DNA from: Sediminibacterium soli
GTDB taxonomy: Bacteria; Bacteroidota; Bacteroidia; Chitinophagales; Chitinophagaceae
Length of the DNA: 64,000 nucleotides
Direction of reading: 5' to 3'
Assembly (NCBI RefSeq): GCF_009939225.1
Contig: NZ_JAACJR010000006.1
Span: 677,828-741,827 of the forward strand
The notes under the pieces were generated by a model that worked only from the letters and a program-made list of their open reading frames with translations, was not told the origin of the DNA and ran no database searches. A program made the position numbers and the translations under genes. This document shows positions 53,684-61,620 of this stretch, piece after piece (the first letter of the stretch is position 1; each line of letters begins with the position of its first letter).

Positions 53684-54196
53684 TTATCCTTTGCCGCTGT
53701 TTCTGCCGCGGGTGCTCATAATATCCCTGTCGAACAGGTAAAGACCGCTCTTGTCTTCGCCGATCAGTTCCAGTTTATCGTTCAGGATCCGGGCGGAACG
53801 TTCTTCCTCTATCTGTTCATTCACATACCACTGCAGGAAGTTGTGCGTGGCATAGTCTTTCTCGCGCAGCGCCAGGTCAACCAGTTCGTTGATGCTGTTC
53901 GAGACGATGATCTCATGCTGCAGAAATTCTTCGAACATATTTTTCAGGCTCTTGTAGGTAACGATCGGCTGCTCCAGGGTTGGCACCAGTGCAAATCCGC
54001 CGCGTTCGTTGATAAAACGCATCAGCTTCAGCATATGCACGCGTTCTTCATCGCTCTGCTGAAAAAAATAATCGGCCACACTGTCAAGACCCGGTTGTAT
54101 TTCGCACCAGCTGGCCATGGCCAGGTAAGCATGGGAAGAAGCCGCCTCCAGTTTAACCTGGTTGTTCAAAGCTTCCTGCATCGATTTGGATAACAT
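53684..54196 (-). CDS. ftnA: Ferritin (iron storage)
   Basis: This 170-residue four-helix ferritin has ferroxidase-centre residues visible as E17 (KLEAASSHAYLAMASW), the SDEERVHM helix (E50/E51, H54), and the Glu-rich EQIEEERSA helix, as in bacterial non-haem ferritins of the FtnA type. It forms a 24-mer storing iron in the cytoplasm. Length and motif spacing fit. Upstream the near-consensus -7 TATCTTTA lies 13 bases before the ATG. The Dabb gene is directly downstream. Confidence 0.93.
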   Translation of the reverse strand: MLSKSMQEALNNQVKLEAASSHAYLAMASWCEIQPGLDSVADYFFQQSDEERVHMLKLMRFINERGGFALVPTLEQPIVTYKSLKNMFEEFLQHEIIVSNSINELVDLALREKDYATHNFLQWYVNEQIEEERSARILNDKLELIGEDKSGLYLFDRDIMSTRGRNSGKG

Positions 54197-54300
54197 AGCA
54201 GTTTTTGTTTAAAGATAAGAAACAACCGCCGATCGGATCTGTTTACCGGCCTGCTGCCGCGAATCAGCCGTTCCGCACACCGTCTTACGCCAGTTATCCA

Positions 54301-54326
54301 CAAAAATGCAACCGATTGCATTTTTG
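54301..54326. promoter_or_regulatory. Perfect 11-bp inverted repeat upstream of the esterase
   Basis: CAAAAATGCAA, loop CCGA, TTGCATTTTTG. It lies between the divergent ferritin and esterase genes, 32 bp before the latter, so an operator is likelier than a terminator. Followed by two near-copies of the AAAAAACGAT string (54329-54339 and 54349-54360). Confidence 0.45.
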
Positions 54327-54358
54327 CCCAAAAAACGATACATTAGGCAAAAAAAACG

Positions 54359-56284
54359 ATGCGGCCGCTTGTCTTTTGGGTATCCCTGTTCCTCTGCCTG
54401 GACGCTTTTTCCCAGGTAAAACTGCCGGTGCTTATCAGCGACGGCATGGTATTGCAACGCGATGTTCCGCTGACCTTCTGGGGCTGGGCCGCGCCCGGTG
54501 AAAAACTGACCCTTTCGTTTCAGCAAAAATCATATCACGCCGCTGCCGATGCATCGGGTAAATGGTCTGTTCTGCTTCCGAAAATGAAAGCGGGCGGGCC
54601 CTATACCCTGTCTGTTTCGGCCAGCAACCGCATAGATATAAAAGACATACTGGTGGGAGATGTCTGGTTCTGTTCGGGCCAGTCGAATATGGTACTTACC
54701 ATGGAGCGGGTAAAAGAAAAATACCCCGACGATATCGCGGCAGCCAACTTCCCCGAGATCAGGAATTTCTTTATACCCACCGTATCCGATGCCGCCAAAG
54801 TGCACGATGACCTGCCACCCGGCAAATGGAAAGCAGCCAGCCCGAAAGAGGTGCTGGACTTTGGTGCCGCGGCTTATTTTTTTGCCAGGCAGATCTACCA
54901 GCGGCAGCATGTTCCGATCGGCATCATCAACGCCAGCGTGGGTGGCACGCCTATCGAAGCATGGATCAGCGAGCAGGGACTTGCCGGTTTCCCGCAGGAG
55001 CTGCAATCCGCGGCCCGGTTCAGGGACACCGGTTTTGTGAATGGTATGGCAAGGGCGCAAAGCAATATGGCTCCGCGGTCTTCGATGGTTACCGATAAAG
55101 GACTCACCGGCGCCATCAAATGGTTCGACACAGCATACCAGCCGAAAGCCTGGAAAGACATCATTGTTCCGGGTTACTGGGCCGACCAGGGTATCAGGGG
55201 ACTGAACGGCGTGGTATGGTATAGGAAAGAGATCGATCTGCCAGCCTCTTTTGACGGGGCGGCCGCCAAACTGTTTCTTGGCCGTATCGTGGACGCAGAC
55301 CAGGCCTATGTGAACGGAAAGCTGGTGGGCAATATCACCTACCAGTATCCGCCCAGAAGGTACGAGGTGCCCGCCGGTGTGCTGAAAGCGGGAAAGAACA
55401 TCATCGTGGTTCGGGTAACCAATACTGCGGGCAAGGGCGGGTTTGTGCCCGACAAGCCCTATTACCTAAGCGCGAACGGGCAGAACATAGACCTGAAAGG
55501 GGCCTGGCAATACAAGGTGGGTGATGTGTTCGTACCCGGCACCGGTGGCGGCAGCCCGGTGATAGCGCAGCAGAATATCCCCACAGGTTTGTACAATACG
55601 ATGGTGGCCCCGGTTATCTCCTACCAGGTCAAAGGATTTGCGTGGTACCAGGGAGAAGCCAATTCCGGCCGGCCCGAAGCCTACCGGAAATTGCTGCCCG
55701 CGCTGATCAGCGACTGGCGAAAAAAATGGAACGGGGAACAGCTTCCCTTCCTGTTTGTGCAGCTGCCCAATTTTATGGAGATGCAATACCTTCCTTCGGA
55801 AAGCCAGTGGGCGCTGCTGCGCGAAGCGCAGTTGCTGACCCTTTCCGTTCCCAACACCGCCATGGCGGTAACCATCGACGCCGGGGAATGGAACGATATT
55901 CACCCGCTGAATAAAAAAGAGGTGGGCGAGCGACTGGCGCTGGCCGCAAGAAAACTGGTATACGGAGAGAACGAACTGGTTGGATGGGGTCCTTTGTTGC
56001 AATCGGCAACGGTGGAGAATAACAGGATCCGCTTGCATTTTACCGGCACCGGTTCGGGACTGATGGCAAAGGATGACGACGAATTGCATTATTTCGCCGT
56101 GGCCGGGGCCGATAAAAAATTCGTGTGGGCCAAAGCCGTCATCGAGAACAATACCGTGGTGGTATGGAATGACCGTATCAAAGAGCCGACGTATGTGCGG
56201 TATGCATGGGCCGACAATCCGGACGGAGCCAATCTGTACAACAAAGAAGGGCTGCCCGCTTCGCCGTTCAGAACAGACCGGTAA
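54359..56284 (+). CDS. Sialate O-acetylesterase (SGNH-type)
   Basis: This 641-residue secreted enzyme has a signal peptide (FWVSLFLCLDAFSQ). The SASA/SGNH nucleophile is in FCSGQSNMVLTME (Ser about 108) and the C-terminal Asp/His pair in WNDIHPLNK (about 512). AWYQGEANSGRP is family-typical. Between them is an inserted jelly-roll domain (RGLNGVVWYRKEIDLPASF ... AYVNGKLVG), as in many Bacteroidota members. It removes O-acetyl groups from sialic acids or other sugars; the actual target (sialate or plant/fungal glycan) cannot be told. The deacetylase gene follows 57 bp downstream, suggesting glycan processing. Confidence 0.87.
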   Translation: MRPLVFWVSLFLCLDAFSQVKLPVLISDGMVLQRDVPLTFWGWAAPGEKLTLSFQQKSYHAAADASGKWSVLLPKMKAGGPYTLSVSASNRIDIKDILVGDVWFCSGQSNMVLTMERVKEKYPDDIAAANFPEIRNFFIPTVSDAAKVHDDLPPGKWKAASPKEVLDFGAAAYFFARQIYQRQHVPIGIINASVGGTPIEAWISEQGLAGFPQELQSAARFRDTGFVNGMARAQSNMAPRSSMVTDKGLTGAIKWFDTAYQPKAWKDIIVPGYWADQGIRGLNGVVWYRKEIDLPASFDGAAAKLFLGRIVDADQAYVNGKLVGNITYQYPPRRYEVPAGVLKAGKNIIVVRVTNTAGKGGFVPDKPYYLSANGQNIDLKGAWQYKVGDVFVPGTGGGSPVIAQQNIPTGLYNTMVAPVISYQVKGFAWYQGEANSGRPEAYRKLLPALISDWRKKWNGEQLPFLFVQLPNFMEMQYLPSESQWALLREAQLLTLSVPNTAMAVTIDAGEWNDIHPLNKKEVGERLALAARKLVYGENELVGWGPLLQSATVENNRIRLHFTGTGSGLMAKDDDELHYFAVAGADKKFVWAKAVIENNTVVVWNDRIKEPTYVRYAWADNPDGANLYNKEGLPASPFRTDR

Positions 56285-56341
56285 ACAGCGTTGCCGTATT
56301 CAGTAAAGCTTACCTAACTTCCCCGATACAAAGATGCAGCT

Positions 56342-57136
56342 ATGACAAAATCGATGGTTCCGGTTCTTTGCCTGTTCTTATCCCTGCACACCGCCCATGC
56401 GCAGACAGGCGGTGCATGGAAGGGCAGAACATGCGCAGTGGCGCTGACCTACGACGATGCGATTGATATTGACCTGGATATTGCAGCGCCTGCGCTGGAC
56501 TCGCTGGGTCTGAAAGGAACTTTTTACCTGATCGGCTCCTCACCCGCCGTTGCGAAAAGAATACCGGAATGGCGCAGGATCGCCGCCAAAGGACATGAAC
56601 TGGGCAACCACACTTCTTTTCATCCCTGCGACGGACGCCCTGCGGGCAGGGGTTTTGTGAGACCGGATAACGACCTGAGCCGTTATACCCTGAGCCGCAT
56701 GACGGCCGAAACAAAGTTCACCAATACCTTACTGCACGCAATAGACGGCAGGACCGAACGCACATTTGCTTTTCCCTGCGGCGATAAAATGATCGGCGAT
56801 ACGCCTTATTACGATGCGGTAAAAAACGATTTTATCGCTGCACGCGGCGTAACCGGCGGCTTACAAACAGCAAAGCAGGTTGACCTGGCGGATATACGCT
56901 GTTATTCCATCAACGGACAGAATGCAGACTATATGATCGGTCTGGTAAAAAAGGCGCAGCAAACCGGCACGCTGCTCGTTTTTCTGTTTCACGGCGTTGG
57001 CGGAGGTCATAACCTCAACGTAGCCCGCGGCGAACATTCGAAGCTTATCCGCTACCTCAAGGAAAACGAAAAAACGATCTGGAATGCAACAATGGTGGAT
57101 ATTGCGCGGTTTGTGAAGGATGGCAGCAAGCATTAG
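56342..57136 (+). CDS. Polysaccharide deacetylase (CE4/NodB family)
   Basis: This 264-residue secreted enzyme has a signal peptide (VPVLCLFLSLHTAHAQ) and the NodB motifs: VALTYDDAIDID (catalytic Asp and metal Asp), GTFYLIGSSP, GHELGNHTSFHPCDG (metal HxxxH), and a later FLFHGVGGGHN. Unlike the GH9-fused domain at 42037, this one keeps the complete TYDD motif, so it is likely active on N- or O-acetyl groups of glycans such as chitin-type chains or peptidoglycan. It probably shares a transcript with the esterase upstream. Confidence 0.85.
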   Translation: MTKSMVPVLCLFLSLHTAHAQTGGAWKGRTCAVALTYDDAIDIDLDIAAPALDSLGLKGTFYLIGSSPAVAKRIPEWRRIAAKGHELGNHTSFHPCDGRPAGRGFVRPDNDLSRYTLSRMTAETKFTNTLLHAIDGRTERTFAFPCGDKMIGDTPYYDAVKNDFIAARGVTGGLQTAKQVDLADIRCYSINGQNADYMIGLVKKAQQTGTLLVFLFHGVGGGHNLNVARGEHSKLIRYLKENEKTIWNATMVDIARFVKDGSKH

Positions 57137-57148
57137 GTGGGATGTATA

Positions 57149-57262
57149 TTGGTATTGTTATATGGTTACATGGTTAAATGGCTATCTTAGCGTGATCGCA
57201 TATCCAATTTGACAATTTAGGCATTTGACAATTTAACAATTTAGCCATTTAACCCTTTAGCC
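57149..57262. repeat. Degenerate ATGGTT-type long inverted repeat
   Basis: The gap after the deacetylase is built from ATGGTT and TTTAACAATTTAG near-repeats. GGTTAAATGGCTA (57172-57184) is exactly complementary to TAGCCATTTAACC (57242-57254), with a 57-base loop. It resembles the repeat at 22030-22130 and lies between genes on the same strand. Confidence 0.75.
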
Positions 57263-57288
57263 ATCCCAACCTCCGACAACGCTTCCCC

Positions 57289-57762
57289 ATGAAAATCCAG
57301 CTTTGGTCTATTGGTAAACCGCATGAGTCCTATGTAAAAACGGGAACGGAAGACTTCACCAAACGGATCAACAATTATTTCAGCGTGGAATGGCATATTA
57401 TTTCATCCCCTAAAAATGCCGGCGTCTTATCTGAATCAGAACTGAAGAAGGCAGAAGCCGCTGTTATACTGCAGCAGCTGCAGAAAGAAGATTACCTGGT
57501 ATTGCTGGATGAACGGGGCAAAGCACTGAATTCGCCGGAACTGGCGCAGCTGGTACAGCAGCGCGCCAATGAAAGCACCCGCCGGCTGGTATTTCTCATA
57601 GGCGGGGCTTTTGGGGTGGACGAAACGGTGATGAAACGGGCGGGGTTTACCTGGAGTCTGTCCAGGCTGGTATTTCCCCATATGCTGGTACGATTGATCC
57701 TTGCCGAACAGGTTTACCGCGCCTGCACCATATTACGCAACGAAAAATACCATCACAACTGA
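57289..57762 (+). CDS. rlmH: 23S rRNA (pseudouridine(1915)-N(3))-methyltransferase
   Basis: This 157-residue SPOUT methyltransferase modifies Psi1915 in helix 69 of 23S rRNA. The knot region is seen in LVFLIGGAFGVDETVMKRAGFTWSLSRLVFPHMLVRLILAEQVYRA, the signature of RlmH, ending EKYHHN as in the family. Full length. The rhomboid gene follows 20 bp downstream, so the two are probably one transcript, as often seen in Bacteroidota. Confidence 0.95.
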   Translation: MKIQLWSIGKPHESYVKTGTEDFTKRINNYFSVEWHIISSPKNAGVLSESELKKAEAAVILQQLQKEDYLVLLDERGKALNSPELAQLVQQRANESTRRLVFLIGGAFGVDETVMKRAGFTWSLSRLVFPHMLVRLILAEQVYRACTILRNEKYHHN

Positions 57763-57781
57763 GAAATAATTAAATTGCTGC

Positions 57782-58423
57782 ATGATCTCAGTCACCCTTG
57801 TTATCCTGCTGCTGACCTGTGTGATATCTTTCACCGCATTTTCCAACGAGAAGATCATTAACGACCTGATCTTCGATCCCGTGGCCATTACCAACCGCAA
57901 CCAGTGGTATCGTTTTATTACCTGCGGTTTTATTCATGCCGATTTCCTGCACCTGGCCTTCAATATGTATACTTTCTATCTGTTCGGCGGTATCGTGGAA
58001 GGCGCATTTGAGGATATCTTTCTTGAAAAAGGCAGGGCGCTGTATGCGGTGGGATATGTGCTGGCGCTGATCGTATGCCTGCTGCCCACCTATTTCCAGC
58101 ACAAAGACAATTACCATTACCGCAGCCTCGGCGCATCGGGTGCCGTATCGGCGGTGATCTTTATGGGCATTTTCCTGCATCCCACTATGGGTATGGGCAT
58201 CTTCCCGATACCGTTTCGCATGCCGGCATTTATTTTCGGGCCGCTGTACCTGATCATATCCGCTTATCTCGCCAAAAAAGGACATGGCAACATCAACCAT
58301 TCCGCCCATATCTGGGGAGCGGTCTTCGGCGTGGTATACCTGGTCATCATCAGCCGGTTCCTGAGCGATTACAACCTGGTGCAGCATTTTATGAATGCGA
58401 TCAACGGCTACCTGAACAAGTAA
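57782..58423 (+). CDS. Rhomboid-family intramembrane serine protease
   Basis: This 213-residue membrane protein has about six helices. The catalytic Ser is in LGASGAVSA (S119) and the His in HSAHIWGAVFG (H176), within the last helices. HADFLHLAFNMYTFYLFGG is the typical segment after helix 1. It cleaves membrane proteins within the bilayer; the targets are unknown. It shares the operon with rlmH and converges with tilS. Confidence 0.9.
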   Translation: MISVTLVILLLTCVISFTAFSNEKIINDLIFDPVAITNRNQWYRFITCGFIHADFLHLAFNMYTFYLFGGIVEGAFEDIFLEKGRALYAVGYVLALIVCLLPTYFQHKDNYHYRSLGASGAVSAVIFMGIFLHPTMGMGIFPIPFRMPAFIFGPLYLIISAYLAKKGHGNINHSAHIWGAVFGVVYLVIISRFLSDYNLVQHFMNAINGYLNK

Positions 58424-58462
58424 GGGTGTTCCTGCTGCGCCGGCGCGATACCCTCTGAGGAA

Positions 58463-59827
58463 TCACCGGGCAGTTACCGTGATATGCAGCAGGGTTTGGG
58501 TACGGTCGCTTAAGCGAAAACGGTTATCGATGCGCCGGCCAACAATCCAGAGTATCTTTTTATCGCTCTCCAGCACCCATGTTTTTTCCTTCTCGGTCTT
58601 CGACAATTTCAGGTCGATCAGGAAACGGCTGATTTTTTTCTTTTTCTGCATGCCCAGGGGATAAAAATAATCGCCCTGTTTCCATTTGCGCAGTACCAGC
58701 GGATAAACGATATCGCGCTCATCGATAAACGCCTCCGAAGCATCTGCGGAAACAACGGCGGGCAGAGAGGAAAGATGCCGTATCCGTAGCAGGCCGTTAT
58801 CAAAACGGACGGTATCCGCAGTGTCGCCGATCGGTATATGCCCCGCGGTTTCGGTGGCAAGCGTGGTAATGATCATCCAGCTGCGGTTGCGGATGATGCG
58901 ATGGGTGGACGACTGGATATACGACCCGTTTGCCGCATCCAGCAACCGGATCACTTCGGGTGTTTGGGTGGCGTGAAAACCGTAGGGCTTGATGATCTCC
59001 CAGGTAAGGGTGGGCAGGTGCAGTACTTTCTTCCATTTCAGCACCGGTATATGCCACTCGCCGTTACGCTGCTCCACCATTTTTTTCAGCTGCTGCGCAA
59101 TGGCCGCCTGGTAGATCACCGCCACACCCGAAAACCGTTCCATATCGTGCAGCAGGTTAGATTCCACCTGCGGAAACACCTGCCGCAGCTGCGGCAATAG
59201 CTGGTTGCGGAAAAAATTGCGTGTATAATCGTCCTTTGCATTGGAAGAATCTTCCACAAATGCGATCCGGTGCTCTCCCGCATAGGCCAGCAGCTCCGTT
59301 TTGCGGAATGCCAGCAAGGGCCGGATAATCTGCCGTTCTTTCTGGAATGCGGGAATACCGGTCATACCCGCAATACCGGTGCCCCTGAAGAAATGCATGA
59401 GCATGGTTTCGATCGCATCATCCGCATGGTGTGCGGTAACCAGGTAATGGTTTAACCCGGGATGCTGCACCTTCCATGCATCCAGTATTTCGCGAAACCA
59501 GTTGTACCGCAGCATTCGCGCCGCTTCCTGTATGGACAGTCCGTTCGCTTCCGCAAACCCGGCAGAATCAACCTGCTTTACCAATGCCTCGCAGCCGTAT
59601 GAACCGGCGAGTGTGCGTACAAAGATCTCATCGCGTTCGCTCTCTTGGCCGCGCAGCCTGAAATTCATGTGCGCGATCGAAAAAGCAAAACCGGCGGACC
59701 GTACCAGGTCAACCAGCACCGAGCTGTCCACACCCCCGCTGACGGCCAGTAACAGCCTGGTATCCGCCTTATTTACCTGCGGAAACTGCTGCTGCCAGTG
59801 ACGGATAAAATGAGTTGATAACGGCAA
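58463..59827 (-). CDS. tilS: tRNA(Ile)-lysidine synthetase
   Basis: This 454-residue N-type ATP pyrophosphatase converts cytidine 34 of tRNA-Ile(CAU) to lysidine so that it reads AUA. LAVSGGVDSSVLVDL is the PP-loop, near residue 28. HMNFRLRGQES, HHADDAIETMLMHFFRGTGIAGM and the C-terminal domain with LIDLKLSKTEKEKTWVL (TilS_C) follow. The start is TTG at 59827; no ATG lies between it and the PP-loop, and upstream there is an in-frame stop. glnS lies directly upstream on the same strand (45-bp gap). Confidence 0.93.
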   Translation of the reverse strand: MPLSTHFIRHWQQQFPQVNKADTRLLLAVSGGVDSSVLVDLVRSAGFAFSIAHMNFRLRGQESERDEIFVRTLAGSYGCEALVKQVDSAGFAEANGLSIQEAARMLRYNWFREILDAWKVQHPGLNHYLVTAHHADDAIETMLMHFFRGTGIAGMTGIPAFQKERQIIRPLLAFRKTELLAYAGEHRIAFVEDSSNAKDDYTRNFFRNQLLPQLRQVFPQVESNLLHDMERFSGVAVIYQAAIAQQLKKMVEQRNGEWHIPVLKWKKVLHLPTLTWEIIKPYGFHATQTPEVIRLLDAANGSYIQSSTHRIIRNRSWMIITTLATETAGHIPIGDTADTVRFDNGLLRIRHLSSLPAVVSADASEAFIDERDIVYPLVLRKWKQGDYFYPLGMQKKKKISRFLIDLKLSKTEKEKTWVLESDKKILWIVGRRIDNRFRLSDRTQTLLHITVTAR

Positions 59828-59872
59828 GGGAGCAATTGGTATTTAGTAATGAACAATCAGGAATCAACCCCT

Positions 59873-61534
59873 TTATCCCTTCTTCACTTCCTTGGCCCAG
59901 GTATCCTTTAGGGTTACCGTTCTGTTGAAGACCAGGTTACCGGGATTGCTGTCTTTGTCTACATGGAAATACCCTTTGCGGAGAAACTGGAAACGCGCAG
60001 CGGCATCGTCCTGCAACAGGGCGGGTTCGGCATATACTTTTTCGATCACCTGCAAAGAATCCGGGTTGAGATGGTCTGTAAATTCGCCTTCTGCATTCGC
60101 AACATCTTCCACTTTGAACAAACGATCGTACAAACGGAGCTCCGCCGTTATGGCGTGCCGTACGCTCACCCAGTGCAGGGTGCCTTTTACCTGGATGCCC
60201 GAAGTGTCTGCACCACTCCTGCTTTCAGGCAGGTAACTGCAATGCAGTTCGGTGATATGGCCATCGGCATCCCTGATCACTTCGTCACACCTGATGATAT
60301 AGGCGCTTTTGAGACGCACCATCTGGCCGGGGGCCAGGCGAAAATATTTTTTTGGCGGGTTTTCCATGAAATCCTCGCGCTCGATATACAGTTCACGGCT
60401 GAAAGGCACCTGTCTTTCTCCCGCGGCGGGATCTTCGGGATTGTTATCGGTGGTTACATACTCCTCTCCTTCGGGATAATTGGTCAGCACCAGTTTGAGC
60501 GGATCAAACACCACCATCCTCCGCAGCGCCAGTTTGTTGAGCTGCTCCCGCACACAGAACTCGAGCAGCCCCACATCGATCAGGTTCTCGCGTTTGGCCA
60601 CCCCGATCCTGTCGCAGAAATCGCGTATCGCTTCTGCGGGGTATCCCCTTCTGCGCATGCCGCTGATGGTAGACATGCGCGGATCGTCCCAGCCGCTCAC
60701 ATGGCCTTCGTTCACCAGCTGCAGCAATTTGCGTTTGCTCATGATGGTATAGGTCATATTCAGTCTGGCAAACTCATACTGGTGCGAAGGAAATATTTCC
60801 AGGTTGCTGATACACCAGTCGTATAATTCGCGATGGGGTATAAACTCAAGCGTGCAGATGGAATGCGTGATGTTTTCGATCGAGTCGCTCTGGCCATGCG
60901 CAAAATCGTACATGGGGTAAATACACCAGGCATCCCCGGTACGGTGGTGATGCGCATGTTTGATGCGGTACAGGATCGGATCGCGCATAAGCATATTGGA
61001 AGATGCCATATCGATCCGGGCACGCAGCACTTTGCTTCCATCGGGGTATTTGCCTTCGCGCATTTCGGCAAAAAGCTGTCTGTTCTCTTCCGCCGTTCTG
61101 TCGGCATACCGGTTTCTTCTTCCCGGCGATGTGGGCGTTCCTTTCTGTTCCGCAATCTCATCGCTGGCACTGTCGTCCACATAGGCCAGCCCTTTATCGA
61201 TCAGTTTATGCGCAAAAGCATACAACCGGTCAAAATAATCGGATGCATACAACTCATTGGCCCATTCAAAACCCAGCCAGCGAACATCGTCTTTGATGCT
61301 CTCCACGTATTCGGTGTCCTCCGTAACAGGATTGGTATCATCAAAACGCAGGTTGGTGCTGCCACCGTATTTTTTAGCCAGTCCGAAATTGAGACAGATG
61401 CTTTTGGCATGACCGATATGCAGGTAGCCGTTCGGCTCGGGCGGAAAGCGGGTAACAACCGTGGTATATTTCCCTGCCGACAGATCCGCTTCCACGATCT
61501 CCTCGATAAAATTCAGACTTTTTTCTTCACTCAT
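59873..61534 (-). CDS. glnS: Glutamine--tRNA ligase
   Basis: This 553-residue class I synthetase charges tRNA-Gln. The HIGH motif is in PPEPNGYLHIGHAKSI and the KMSKS-like motif in TIMSKRKL. FDDTNP and YPMYDFAHGQSDSIE are typical. The N-terminal frame is open 11 codons further; I use MSEEKSLNFIEEIV because the family starts there. A perfect -7 element lies upstream (61562 down to 61555). The presence of GlnRS suggests direct glutaminylation, though GatCAB genes may exist elsewhere. Confidence 0.96.
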   Translation of the reverse strand: MSEEKSLNFIEEIVEADLSAGKYTTVVTRFPPEPNGYLHIGHAKSICLNFGLAKKYGGSTNLRFDDTNPVTEDTEYVESIKDDVRWLGFEWANELYASDYFDRLYAFAHKLIDKGLAYVDDSASDEIAEQKGTPTSPGRRNRYADRTAEENRQLFAEMREGKYPDGSKVLRARIDMASSNMLMRDPILYRIKHAHHHRTGDAWCIYPMYDFAHGQSDSIENITHSICTLEFIPHRELYDWCISNLEIFPSHQYEFARLNMTYTIMSKRKLLQLVNEGHVSGWDDPRMSTISGMRRRGYPAEAIRDFCDRIGVAKRENLIDVGLLEFCVREQLNKLALRRMVVFDPLKLVLTNYPEGEEYVTTDNNPEDPAAGERQVPFSRELYIEREDFMENPPKKYFRLAPGQMVRLKSAYIIRCDEVIRDADGHITELHCSYLPESRSGADTSGIQVKGTLHWVSVRHAITAELRLYDRLFKVEDVANAEGEFTDHLNPDSLQVIEKVYAEPALLQDDAAARFQFLRKGYFHVDKDSNPGNLVFNRTVTLKDTWAKEVKKG

Positions 61535-61554
61535 TGCTTGCGATATAAGGCCGA

Positions 61555-61562
61555 CAAAGGTA
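61555..61562 (-). promoter_or_regulatory. -7 element upstream of glnS
   Basis: TACCTTTG on the minus strand, perfect TAnnTTTG, 20 bases before the start codon; the -33 box is weak. Confidence 0.45.
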
Positions 61563-61589
61563 AGCAAGGAAAGCGAAGAAGAGAAACCG

Positions 61590-61620
61590 CTCAGGTGAGA
61601 CGTGAGACGTCAGACCTGAG
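61590..61620. repeat. GTGAG-type inverted repeat overlapping the hutH stop codon
   Basis: CTCAGGT at 61590 pairs with ACCTGAG at 61614-61620, with inner GACGT/ACGTC; 12 of 14 positions in the arm match. It is built from GAGACGT units like the repeats at 2098-2264. It covers the hutH stop (61610-61612) and its last codons, so the repeat has become part of the gene end. GACGTGAGG continues to 61628. Confidence 0.7.

Noticed and set aside
58430..58462. Palindrome GCGCCGGCGC between rhomboid and tilS
   Set aside because: Short GC palindrome without a T run; could be a weak bidirectional terminator but not enough to call.
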